A stretch of DNA of 64,000 bases from MVRV01 sp964646755 (lineage in GTDB: Bacteria > Desulfobacterota > Syntrophia > Syntrophales > Smithellaceae), in assembly GCA_964646755.1 (NCBI GenBank), contig CAZYIE010000011.1, forward strand, positions 1-64,000, read 5' to 3'. This document shows positions 24,597 to 32,825 of this stretch, piece by piece. The translations under genes and the position numbers were made by a program. Numbering within the stretch: the first letter of the stretch is position 1; the number at the start of each line of letters is the position of its first letter. The notes under the pieces were generated by a model that was not told the origin of the DNA, ran no database searches, and was given only the letters and a program-made list of their open reading frames with translations.

Positions 24597-24751
24597 CTTA
24601 CCCTGACCTATATTTACCTTAACAGAAAGTGTCAAATTAAGTCTTGTCTCCATTATCGCATGTACTACTCTTGAGTGCCGCATTTTCTGGAAAACAATTA
24701 TTGCCGAAAGAACAGGGAGACATTTTGTAACCGGCATCCCTCAGGATATTG

Positions 24752-25123
24752 CTATTTCTTGCACTCTCCAATGGAACCTTCTTTACACCTTGACCCGTCC
24801 GTCCAAGTTGCCGTACTCAGGTCTGCCCCACCCAGTTTTGCCTCTTTCAGGTTTGCCATGTACAGGTCTGCACCACACAGTTTTGCCCCACTTATGTCTG
24901 CCTTGCTCAGATTTGCCTTGAACAGTCTTGCCCCGGCCAGGTTTGCCTTGCTCAGATTTGCCCCGCTCAGGTTCGCATTGTCCAGATTGCATTTCGGGCA
25001 TGAATTTGTTGTTCTTAACTTCTTCAAATCTGCTTCGCTATACGCATATACCCCTCTTACCGATAGCATACCTATCATAAGAATCGCTATGACTGAAAGA
25101 AACACTCTGCTCCCTGTCTGCAT
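24752..25123 (-). CDS. Secreted pentapeptide-repeat protein, paralogue (123 aa)
   Basis: Signal peptide ending near GVYAYSEADL, then DLKKLRTT, a CPKCNL cysteine pair and about ten pentapeptide units (ANLSGANLSKANLAGARLF and so on), closed by WTDGSRCKEGSIGECKK. The N-terminal DLKKL-T...CP-C, the repeat block and the C-terminal CKEGSIG-C cap match the 170-residue protein at 1408-1920, so the two are paralogues differing in coil number. A GGAGGC ribosome site lies about 9 bases before the ATG. The promoter at 25150-25178 serves it. Plus-strand open frames over it are antisense shadows. Confidence 0.84.
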   Translation of the reverse strand: MQTGSRVFLSVIAILMIGMLSVRGVYAYSEADLKKLRTTNSCPKCNLDNANLSGANLSKANLAGARLFKANLSKADISGAKLCGADLYMANLKEAKLGGADLSTATWTDGSRCKEGSIGECKK

Positions 25124-25149
25124 AATCCTGCCTCCATTTTGTTGGGTGA

Positions 25150-25178
25150 AGTATAAGAAGCGCCGCGTTATATGTCAA
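25150..25178 (-). promoter_or_regulatory. Sigma-70-type promoter of the second pentapeptide-repeat gene
   Basis: Minus strand: -35 TTGACA (25178-25173), 17-base spacer, -10 TATACT (25155-25150). It is nearly the same as 3029-3057 but lacks the downstream CTTATCAA box; its leader is short. Confidence 0.72.
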
Positions 25179-25313
25179 GAAAATCTGGGCCACATCAGAC
25201 AGTGCTTACCTTTCTTGAGGATGGGAAGTTATGTGGAATGACCATAGCGTGTCGACGAAGAAGCTGTCCAGGTTTCATTCTCTGGGTATTTAATTCAGAT
25301 TCCTTTAATTTTC

Positions 25314-25341
25314 TTGACATCAAAATATTTTTCCCTATAAT
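25314..25341 (+). promoter_or_regulatory. Promoter of the cluster A LIV operon
   Basis: -35 TTGACA (25314-25319), 16-base spacer, -10 TATAAT (25336-25341), both perfect. About 80 bases upstream of livM. It is back-to-back with the leftward promoter at 25150-25178, so the 300-base gap 25124-25423 is a divergent control region. TTCTTGACATCAAA at the -35 recurs at 34705-34718. Confidence 0.72.
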
Positions 25342-25423
25342 CACAAAACCCAAATTTGTTTTAAGCAAGCCTTTTCCCATAGCATCGAGCAAAAAAATAG
25401 TTCTACCGTGATGAGGTTTTGAC

Positions 25424-26479
25424 ATGGACATGAAGCGCGATTACTATGAAGATATCCAGCTGTTTGAAAGCAACGTTGTTTTATTCTGGTCCATTTCCTT
25501 TCTGATTTTTATTTTTACCTTACCGTTATACGTTCCAGATTATCACTTTTATTTGCTGAATCTTGTGCTTGTTCACGTCATTCTGGCAGTAGGGCTGAAT
25601 ATACTCGTCGGTTATACCGGGCAAATCTCACTCGGCCATGCTGGTTTCTTTGCTATCGGCGCCTATGGGACGGCTTTGCTCATGCTGAAACTGCAATTGC
25701 CGTTTTTTGTGGCGTTGCCACTGGCCGGATTCATTGCCGCCTTTTTCGGTTTTATTCTCGGCTTGCCAGCCCTCCGCCTGGAGGGCCCCTATTTGTCGAT
25801 TGCGACGCTCGGATTCGGGTTGACCATCATGCAGATTATCGGCCACTGGGATTTCTTTGGCGGGCGCACCGGCATTCAGGTTCCACCCCTCGATATCGGT
25901 TTTGGTTTTATCCTGAAGACCGATATCAGCAAGTATTACCTGATCCTGATTATTACTGTACTGTTGGTGATTGCCGCCCGAAATCTCATGAAAACCCGTG
26001 TCGGCCGCGCCTTTGTGGCTATTCGGGACAGCGATATCGCCGCGGAAGTAATCGGTGTGAACCTGACCGCCTACAAGACTCTTTCCTTTGCTGTCAGCGC
26101 TTTCTATGCCGGTATTGCCGGGGGCCTCTTCGGCTTTGTTCTCGGCTATTTTAACCCTGAGCCGTTCAACCTCATTCTGTCCATTATCTTTCTAGTTATG
26201 ATCGTTGTCGGAGGGCTGGGTTCCATCTTGGGGGCCATCCTCGGCGCCAGTCTGATCACGATCCTTCAGTTCAGCCTGCTGAAGAACATCAAGGAAATGC
26301 CATATGTCGGCGACTTCCTGGTGGCTGTCTCGAACCGGTGGTTTACCGTTGTGGGATTAGAAAATTTCGGCAGCATTGTTCTCGGCCTTATTATGATTGG
26401 CATTGTCATCTTCGAACCTCTGGGGATGTATGGCGTCTGGCTGCGGATTAAAAAATACTGGCGGACGTGGCCGTTTTAA
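25424..26479 (+). CDS. livM: LIV-type ABC transporter permease LivM (cluster A)
   Basis: Membrane subunit of a branched-chain-amino-acid-type importer. At 351 residues it has about ten membrane spans. The conserved LNILVGYTGQISLGHAGFFAIGAY and LPALRLEGPYLSIATLGFG motifs are intact, as is the EAA-like loop (VAIRDSDIAAEVIGVNLTAYK) that docks to the ATPases. GAGG lies nine bases before the ATG at 25424; a second ATG is two codons on. It is the first gene of a livM-livH-27381-livK-livG-livF-ligase operon. LIV specificity is not determined by the permease; the flanking acyl-CoA genes suggest a carboxylic-acid substrate. Confidence 0.93.
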   Translation: MDMKRDYYEDIQLFESNVVLFWSISFLIFIFTLPLYVPDYHFYLLNLVLVHVILAVGLNILVGYTGQISLGHAGFFAIGAYGTALLMLKLQLPFFVALPLAGFIAAFFGFILGLPALRLEGPYLSIATLGFGLTIMQIIGHWDFFGGRTGIQVPPLDIGFGFILKTDISKYYLILIITVLLVIAARNLMKTRVGRAFVAIRDSDIAAEVIGVNLTAYKTLSFAVSAFYAGIAGGLFGFVLGYFNPEPFNLILSIIFLVMIVVGGLGSILGAILGASLITILQFSLLKNIKEMPYVGDFLVAVSNRWFTVVGLENFGSIVLGLIMIGIVIFEPLGMYGVWLRIKKYWRTWPF

Positions 26480-26505
26480 TTGTTTTCTTAATCTAGGGAG
26501 GTTGC

Positions 26506-27378
26506 ATGTTTGGTCAACTGATCATGGAAGGACTCGCCATTGGTATCTGCTACGCTCTGTTCGGCATTGCTGTTGTCATCATTTATAAAACATCCGAGGT
26601 TGTCAATTTCGCCCAGGGAGAGATGGCCATGCTCTCAACGTTTGTGGCATTTCAAATCCTGACCATTTATCAATGGCCTTTCTGGATGGCCTTCATCGGG
26701 ACGATGATTTTTGCCGTCCTGCTGGGCATTTTCATCGAGTTCTTCTTTCTTCGGCCGGCTAAGGATCCCAGCCTTCTGGGACTGATCGTCATTACCCTCG
26801 GTGCGGAGATGCTTCTCATGGGTGTTGCCGGATGGAAGTGGGGGGCTGAGCAGAAAGAATTTTCCCTTCCTTTCTCTTTTTCCAGCACGCATGAGCTGTT
26901 TCAAGGTGTTATTATTAATGACTGGACGATTGCTGTTTTTATGACGGCGGCCTTTCTAATGATTTTTCTGTTCTTGTTTTTCAGGTACACAAAATTGGGT
27001 GTGGCCATGCGGGCCACTCAGCAGAACCAACATGCTGCCAGAATTATGGGCATCCGAGTAGAACGGGTTTTTTCCTTTGCGTGGGGCTTCAGCTCAATGA
27101 TCGGCGCTATTGCCGCGATGTTCTTTGCCGCTCGTTCGACGGTTGATCCTGCGTTCATGATGGAACCATTTCTCCGGGCTTTTGCGGCGGCCGTTCTCGG
27201 CGGTTTGATGAGTATTCCCGGTGTCGTCATCGGTGGCGCAATTCTGGGGTTGTTGGAAAACATGTTTGGCTATTTCTGGCCGGAGTGGAAGCCCATTGTT
27301 GCCTTTTTGGTGATTATTGTTGTCCTGTGCATCCGCCCCAGCGGGCTGTTTGCCAAACATTACATAAAGAAAGTGTAG
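26506..27378 (+). CDS. livH: LIV-type ABC transporter permease LivH (cluster A)
   Basis: Second membrane subunit (290 aa, about eight spans). Family motifs seen are YALFGIAVVIIYKTSEVVNFAQGEMAML, the docking loop VAMRATQQNQHAARIMGI, and the C-terminal AAVLGGLMSIPGVVIGGAILG. TAGGGAGG lies before the ATG. It follows livM by 26 bases, the reverse of the common H-M order, and ends two bases before the small secreted-protein gene. Confidence 0.93.
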   Translation: MFGQLIMEGLAIGICYALFGIAVVIIYKTSEVVNFAQGEMAMLSTFVAFQILTIYQWPFWMAFIGTMIFAVLLGIFIEFFFLRPAKDPSLLGLIVITLGAEMLLMGVAGWKWGAEQKEFSLPFSFSSTHELFQGVIINDWTIAVFMTAAFLMIFLFLFFRYTKLGVAMRATQQNQHAARIMGIRVERVFSFAWGFSSMIGAIAAMFFAARSTVDPAFMMEPFLRAFAAAVLGGLMSIPGVVIGGAILGLLENMFGYFWPEWKPIVAFLVIIVVLCIRPSGLFAKHYIKKV

Positions 27379-27380
27379 TC

Positions 27381-27875
27381 ATGCTATCGTTGATGATGGG
27401 GAAATCGAAAATCCTTTTTCAATTTATCCGGGGCGGTATTGCAGTAGCAATCGTTTTTTGCTGTTTCGCCTTTTGTGCTGAAGGTCTTTGTGCGGAGCCT
27501 CCCGTTAAAACAGCCTCTTTACAGGAAGAGCAGGCCATTTATGAAGCAGCTAAAAAGTATCTCGATGCCGAAATCAGAAGAGATCTCCCCGCCGTTTACG
27601 CCTGCCTGGCGCCGTCTTCAGTTTATTGTGCCACCCATGACTATGAGGCCTTTCTTGCCGAGGCCAATGCCTCCTCGGTCAGAATCGTGGGATATAAAAT
27701 ACTCCGTATCGCTAACATTCGAGATAATGAAGACCTCAAAAGTTTTCCCAAGGTAGAGAAGTTTGCCCATGTCGAAGTTGATGTCATCGTTTTTTATAAG
27801 GACACTAATGTGAAGGGTGACATCAATTTCGGGTTTACGTTCATCAAGGAAATGGGCAAGTGGTATAAAGGCTGA
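27381..27875 (+). CDS. Small secreted NTF2-like protein in the LIV operon (164 aa)
   Basis: After a signal peptide ending in GLCA before EPPVK, the mature part begins with a helix (EEQAIYEAAKKYLDAEIRRD) and continues LPAVYACLAPSS, then VEVDVIVFYKDTNVKGDINFGFTF and MGKWYKG. The alternation of one helix and beta-strands ending in W-K-G suggests the NTF2-like (SnoaL/DUF4440-type) cone fold, though this is a fold guess. The start at 27381 lies two bases past the livH stop; no strong ribosome site is seen, so coupling is likely. Its place between permease and binding-protein genes suggests a periplasmic accessory role. Confidence 0.7.
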   Translation: MLSLMMGKSKILFQFIRGGIAVAIVFCCFAFCAEGLCAEPPVKTASLQEEQAIYEAAKKYLDAEIRRDLPAVYACLAPSSVYCATHDYEAFLAEANASSVRIVGYKILRIANIRDNEDLKSFPKVEKFAHVEVDVIVFYKDTNVKGDINFGFTFIKEMGKWYKG

Positions 27876-27912
27876 TGTCCGTTAAAAAATTAAGGAAGAG
27901 AAGGGGGAGATC

Positions 27913-29106
27913 ATGAAGAAGCAAAGATTAAGCGTTTTATCTTTTATTATCGTCATGTCGTTTTTCGTTTTAACTGCGTCAGTTTACGCAGCACCCGGTT
28001 TTGATGACAAAGAGATCCGGATTGCCGCCTGGGGGCCGCAGACTGGTCCGGCGGCGCCTTGGGGGAGTGTTGCCCGGGGGCCATCCGTACTGGCGGCCCT
28101 GATCAATGATGAAGGCGGGATTAACGGTCGCAAGCTGAAGCACTTTGTCCGGGACGACATGTACAACCCGGCGCAAACAAAGGTTGTCGTGAAGGAACTC
28201 GTTGAAAAGCAGGGCATCTTTGCCTTTGTGTGCGGAACCGGTTCCGCCGGCGGTCTGGCTGTAAAGGATTATCTGGCAGAGCACAAGGTGATCTGGGTAG
28301 GTCCGGCAACGTCCATCAAAGAATATGTCTTTCCAGTCAATCCCTATCTTTTCAGTATTTATCCGCTATATGAGGATGAAGGGAGTATCCTGGCCAAGTA
28401 TGCAGTGGAAAAGCTCAATATAAAAGAAATCGGTGTGATCTATCAGAATGATCCTTACGGCAAAAATGGTCTGGACGGTGTCAGGCAGCGGCTGGATAAA
28501 CTCGGGATGAAGGCAGTGGCAGAGATACCAATTGAATCAACGGAGAAGGATCTGTCTTCCCATATTCTGAAGTTGAAAAATTCAGGAGCCAAGGCTGTTT
28601 TAATGTGGGTCAATCCGACCTCCGGCGTCATTCTCCTGAAAACGGCTGCGACCATAGGTTACAAGCCACAATGGATTGCTTCCAATACTTTGTCGGACTT
28701 CGCCCTGATGCATAAAATTTCCGGCGGATTATGGGAAGGGGTGATCACGGGTTCGTTCATGCTTCCGCCCGATTCCACTGATCCTCGGATTGTGAGATAT
28801 CGGAATGCCATCCAGAAATATGCGCCGGAAGAACGGCCGGGGCTTTTCTTCATGGCCGGTATGATGTTCACGGAACCTCTCATCGACGCCTTGAAGAGGG
28901 CAGGGAAGAAACTGAGCACGGAAGCGGCCCTCAAAGCATTGAATTCGACAAAAAACTTCCAGGGAACCGGCCCGCGGGTGAACTGGACTGCAGCGCAGCA
29001 TCAAGGTACCGATTCCATTCAGATATGGAAGTGCGGACCGGGTGGCAGCACGGCACTGATTCAGGATTGGACGGTCAATGAGTTGGCTACCTGGAAAAAG
29101 AAGTAA
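27913..29106 (+). CDS. livK: LIV-type periplasmic substrate-binding protein (cluster A)
   Basis: Type I periplasmic binding protein, 397 aa, with a Sec signal peptide ending in SVYA before APGF. The mature part starts DKEIRIAAWGPQTGPAA, the usual first strand and ligand loop, followed by NDEGGINGRKLKHFVRDD and CGTGSAGGLAVKDYL. Family residues around YQNDPYGKNGLDGVR match the Peripla_BP_6 domain. The ligand-specificity pocket cannot be read from sequence alone. A strong stem-loop follows it (29150-29208), consistent with higher expression of the binding protein than of the ATPases. Confidence 0.93.
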   Translation: MKKQRLSVLSFIIVMSFFVLTASVYAAPGFDDKEIRIAAWGPQTGPAAPWGSVARGPSVLAALINDEGGINGRKLKHFVRDDMYNPAQTKVVVKELVEKQGIFAFVCGTGSAGGLAVKDYLAEHKVIWVGPATSIKEYVFPVNPYLFSIYPLYEDEGSILAKYAVEKLNIKEIGVIYQNDPYGKNGLDGVRQRLDKLGMKAVAEIPIESTEKDLSSHILKLKNSGAKAVLMWVNPTSGVILLKTAATIGYKPQWIASNTLSDFALMHKISGGLWEGVITGSFMLPPDSTDPRIVRYRNAIQKYAPEERPGLFFMAGMMFTEPLIDALKRAGKKLSTEAALKALNSTKNFQGTGPRVNWTAAQHQGTDSIQIWKCGPGGSTALIQDWTVNELATWKKK

Positions 29107-29149
29107 TCAGTATTTTGGATTTATTAAATTTTAACAGATGACTTTGTTT

Positions 29150-29208
29150 CCCCGCCTCAACTGGGCTTTCCCCTTCCAGGGGGAGAGCCCGAAGGTGGAC
29201 GGGGTTTT
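29150..29208 (+). terminator. Intercistronic stem-loop between livK and livG
   Basis: CCCCG (29150-29154) pairs with CGGGG (29200-29204) around an inner stem GGGCTTTCCCC / GGGGGAGAGCCC, followed by TTTTG. It looks like a partial terminator or mRNA-stabilising structure allowing read-through to livG. Confidence 0.6.
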
Positions 29209-29251
29209 GTAACGGAATAAAATTATTCCTAAAGAAGGAACTTTTGTAAAC

Positions 29252-30037
29252 ATGGATCACTTCAGGGTTGAAAATCTGAGCATCAGTTTTGGTGGTTTAA
29301 AGGCCGTCAACAACGTGAGTTTCAATGTTGAACCCAACAGCATTTTTTCCATTATCGGTCCCAACGGTTCGGGAAAGACGACTATATTTAATCTGATATC
29401 CGGTATCTACCATCCCAACAGCGGTCGAATTATCCTGGATGGGGAAGATATGGTGGGTAGGACACCGGATCGTATCGCTCGCAAGGGTATTGCCCGAACC
29501 TTCCAGAATATTGAACTGTTTGCCAAGGCAACGGTGATGGATAATATCATGTTGGGCCGGCACATCCACATGAAAACAGGTATATTTACCGGCGCCACTA
29601 TGTTGGGGAGAAGGTCCCGGGCGGCGCGTGAAGAGATAAAAAACCGGGAGATTGTGGAGGGGATCATCGACTTTCTGGATTTGCAGTCGTCTCGCGATCA
29701 GTATGTGGCGAGTCTGTCTTATGGTAAGCGGAAATTGGTCGAATTGGGTCGGGCTTTGGCCCTGCAACCAAAGATTTTGCTTCTGGATGAACCGTCGGCG
29801 GGAATGAATACGGAAGAAAAGGAAGATCTCAATATTTGGATCAAGGATATTCGTGAGGATTATAAGGTCACTATTTTACTCATCGAGCATGACATGAATA
29901 TGATCATGGGTATCTCCGACCGTATATTTGCCATCAATCACGGCGAGAAGATCACCGAAGGTCTTCCCCGCGATGTCCAGACCCATCCGGAGGTCATCAA
30001 GGCCTACCTTGGGGAGGAGGATATATTTCATGCTTAA
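29252..30037 (+). CDS. livG: LIV-type ABC transporter ATPase LivG (cluster A)
   Basis: 261-residue ABC ATPase with Walker A GPNGSGKTT, Q-loop FQNIELF, an atypical signature SLSYGKRKLVELGRAL (YGKRK instead of SGGQ, usual for LivG), Walker B ILLLDEPSAGMN and switch His EHDMN. The C-terminal domain with the THPEVIKAYLGEE ending is standard. AGAAGGAA lies before the ATG. It overlaps livF by eight bases. Confidence 0.95.
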   Translation: MDHFRVENLSISFGGLKAVNNVSFNVEPNSIFSIIGPNGSGKTTIFNLISGIYHPNSGRIILDGEDMVGRTPDRIARKGIARTFQNIELFAKATVMDNIMLGRHIHMKTGIFTGATMLGRRSRAAREEIKNREIVEGIIDFLDLQSSRDQYVASLSYGKRKLVELGRALALQPKILLLDEPSAGMNTEEKEDLNIWIKDIREDYKVTILLIEHDMNMIMGISDRIFAINHGEKITEGLPRDVQTHPEVIKAYLGEEDIFHA

Positions 30038-30812
30038 AGTTAGTAATGTGGAAACCTGGTATGATCTTATCCGAGCTCTTCACGGTATCTCCTTTCAGGT
30101 GACTCAGGGCAATATCGTTGCCCTTCTCGGCTCCAATGGGGCTGGTAAATCGACTACCTTAAAGACGATTCTCCGGCTCCTATATGAGTTGAAGGAAGAA
30201 CAGCCGGAAAAGGGAACCATCGAGTTTCTTGGGCAGCGCATCGATAGGAAGGATACGGACGAAATCGTTAGAATGGGCATCAGCTATGTCCCGGAAGGCC
30301 GGGAGGTTTTCCCCGAGCTGACTGTAATGGAGAACATTCAGATGGGCGCCTATACGAGAAAAGACAGGAAAGGCATTAAGTCTGATATCGATCGCATCCT
30401 GAAGCGTTTTCCGATTCTGAATGAACGACGAAATCAGCAGGCGGGTTATCTCAGCGGCGGGGAGCAGCAGATGCTGGCTATCGGTCGGGCGCTCATGAGC
30501 CGGCCTAAGCTCCTGATGCTCGATGAACCATCACTGGGTCTGTCGCCTTTGCTAACCAACGATATTTTCCACATCATTAAGGAAATAAACGAGAAGGACG
30601 GTGTGACAATCCTGTTGGTTGAACAGAATGTCAATATGGCGCTCAGGTATTCCCATTTTGCCTACCTGATGGAAAATGGCAGAATCGTTCGTGCAGACAA
30701 ACCGGAAGTTCTGCGTGAAGACGATGACGTGAAGGAGTTCTACCTGGGAATCGCGAAAGAGGTGTCGGTGAAGGGATTCAAGCGCTACCGCAGAAAGGTA
30801 AGATTTCGATGA
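30030..30812 (+). CDS. livF: LIV-type ABC transporter ATPase LivF (cluster A)
   Basis: 260-residue ABC ATPase with Walker A GSNGAGKSTT, signature LSGGEQQMLAIGRALM, Walker B LLMLDEPSLGLSP and switch region VEQNVNMAL. The start at 30030 is inside livG and is preceded by GGAGGAGG; a longer frame to 29928 lies within livG and is rejected. A basic C-terminal extension (FKRYRRKVRFR) ends in a four-base overlap with the acyl-CoA synthetase gene, so transporter and ligase are translated together. Confidence 0.95.
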   Translation: MLKVSNVETWYDLIRALHGISFQVTQGNIVALLGSNGAGKSTTLKTILRLLYELKEEQPEKGTIEFLGQRIDRKDTDEIVRMGISYVPEGREVFPELTVMENIQMGAYTRKDRKGIKSDIDRILKRFPILNERRNQQAGYLSGGEQQMLAIGRALMSRPKLLMLDEPSLGLSPLLTNDIFHIIKEINEKDGVTILLVEQNVNMALRYSHFAYLMENGRIVRADKPEVLREDDDVKEFYLGIAKEVSVKGFKRYRRKVRFR

Positions 30813-32644
30813 CCCAGTTAACTAATCAGTTCCCCAATTCAATAGTAGATACGCTACCGAAGGCTCTGGTCCATCTCGCCCAAAAACAGCCTGAGCGGAT
30901 TGCCTTGAGGCGCAAGGATTTCGGCATCTGGCAAGATATTTACTGGTCGGGATACCTGGAGAATGTCAAACAGGTAGCGTTGGGGCTTCATGCCCTGGGC
31001 GTCAAGCGGGGAGACCATGTCTCCATAATCGGGGAAAATAAACCAGAGTGGCTCTATAGCGCCCTGGGTGTCATGTCCATAGGAGCGACCTTCGTTGGGG
31101 TTTACACGACGAATCCTCCTGCCGAATGTGAATATGTTGTAGGCCATTCCGAATCTGCGGTTTACATCTGCGAAGATGAAGAACAGTTCGACAAGGCTCT
31201 TGTTTTTCGGTCCCGGACGCCGCATTTACGTAAGCTGATTGTCTGGGATATGGAAGGGCTGCGGCACTTTGAAGACCCCATGATGATGAGTTTTGACGAC
31301 CTCCTGGCTCTGGGAAAAAAGACCGGTGATGAGCATCCTCAACTATTTGATGAGCTTGTGGCAGGGGGCAAGGGAGAAGATATCGGCGGTATCATTTATA
31401 CATCAGGAACGACTGGTCCACCGAAGGGAGCCATGCTGTCTCATGAAGGTTATCTTTGGGTTGGCAAACAGGCCAGTTTTATCACCCGAACCGTTATTGA
31501 TGACGAGACGATTTCGTTTCTGCCGCTGAATCATGTTTATGAACAGATTTTTGATATGATGGTGCACTTGACGGTAGGTCACATTGTGAATTTTACAGAA
31601 AATACCGATACTGTTACCATGGACATGCAGGAAGTTTCTCCAACGCTGTTTCATGCAGTGCCGAGGATATGGGAGAAATACTATTCCAGCATCATTTTAA
31701 AGATGGCCGATGCAACATGGCTCAAAAGAAAGAGTTATGATGTGGCCCTCAATATCGGGTCTCAATACAACGCCGTAAAACTCAGCGGTAAAACGCCGTC
31801 ACCGGCACTGAAACTGGCCTATTGGGCGGCCTACTTTGTAGTTTTTCGAAAGTTGAAGAAGCGCCTGGGGTTTGACCGGGTGCGTCTGGGGTTTTCCGGC
31901 GCCGCGCCTATCTCGCATAATATCTTGAAGTATTTTCAAAGTATCGGCATCCCCATCCGGGAAGGTTACGGAATGACCGAGACAACAGGGATTACCCATA
32001 TGTCCGATGAGTTCAACTTCAAACTGGGAACTGTCGGCAAAGCCCTGCCGGAGACGGAAGTGCGGATTGCCGAAGATGGAGAAATTCTGGTTAAACATAA
32101 AGGGATCATTAAAGGCTACTTCAGGGATGAGGAGAACACCCGGGAGGCTGTTCATGACGGCTGGATGCATACGGGTGATGTGGGTGAGATCGACGAAGAA
32201 GGCTACCTGAAAATCACGGATAGGAAGAAGGATCTGATCATTACGGCTGGGGGTAAGAATATTGCTCCGCAATACATTGAGAATATGTTGAAGTTCTCCC
32301 CTTATATTAATGATGCTGTCATCATCGGCGACAAACGAAAATTCATTGCTGCGCTCATTGTTATTGACGAGGAGAACGTCGTTAAATATGCTCAGGACAA
32401 CAAGGTCCAGTACACAACATTTGCCAGTCTAACCAAGTCGGAAGAAGTCGTGAATCTGATCTCGGCGGAGATCAACAAGGTCAACGATCAGGTGGCGCGT
32501 GTGGAAAACATCCGGAAGTTCAGAATCCTCGACAAAAAGCTTTACACCGAAGACGGGGAAGTTACTCCAACCATGAAGGTCAAGCGCAAGTCCATCAATG
32601 AACAGTATAAAGATCTCATAGAAGAAATGTACAGAAGCGATTGA
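30809..32644 (+). CDS. Long-chain-type acyl-CoA synthetase (611 aa) in the LIV operon
   Basis: Adenylate-forming enzyme that activates a carboxylic acid to its CoA thioester. Motifs in order: IIYTSGTTGPPKGAMLSHEG (P-loop), YGMTETTGIT, TGDVGEIDEEGYLKITDRKK, GGKNIAPQYIE, and the C-terminal catalytic Lys in MKVKRKSI. The GDHVSIIGENKPEWLYSALG stretch and the 600-residue length place it with FadD15-type long-chain ligases. It overlaps livF by four bases, so imported acid would be activated at once. The chain length cannot be told. A second ligase in a LIV operon lies at 42996. Confidence 0.92.
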   Translation: MTQLTNQFPNSIVDTLPKALVHLAQKQPERIALRRKDFGIWQDIYWSGYLENVKQVALGLHALGVKRGDHVSIIGENKPEWLYSALGVMSIGATFVGVYTTNPPAECEYVVGHSESAVYICEDEEQFDKALVFRSRTPHLRKLIVWDMEGLRHFEDPMMMSFDDLLALGKKTGDEHPQLFDELVAGGKGEDIGGIIYTSGTTGPPKGAMLSHEGYLWVGKQASFITRTVIDDETISFLPLNHVYEQIFDMMVHLTVGHIVNFTENTDTVTMDMQEVSPTLFHAVPRIWEKYYSSIILKMADATWLKRKSYDVALNIGSQYNAVKLSGKTPSPALKLAYWAAYFVVFRKLKKRLGFDRVRLGFSGAAPISHNILKYFQSIGIPIREGYGMTETTGITHMSDEFNFKLGTVGKALPETEVRIAEDGEILVKHKGIIKGYFRDEENTREAVHDGWMHTGDVGEIDEEGYLKITDRKKDLIITAGGKNIAPQYIENMLKFSPYINDAVIIGDKRKFIAALIVIDEENVVKYAQDNKVQYTTFASLTKSEEVVNLISAEINKVNDQVARVENIRKFRILDKKLYTEDGEVTPTMKVKRKSINEQYKDLIEEMYRSD

Positions 32645-32825
32645 TGTATCTTGTAGTTTCAGAGCATTATTCAAGTATCAGAATGAAATTTTCCATCCCG
32701 GTGTCAGGGACGTCTATCAAAAGGTCATCCCCGAGAGTTGCTTCTGAGGCTTATGCCGCAGGTGCTAGAATAAAAGAAGTCTGCATTATTTGACAAAGTT
32801 GTGAAGGTGGCTTATAGCATCTTCC

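Noticed and set aside
24675..25241. A 188-codon plus-strand frame over the second pentapeptide gene.
   Set aside because: Antisense to the repeat gene, with the same SAPLRFA-type artefact.
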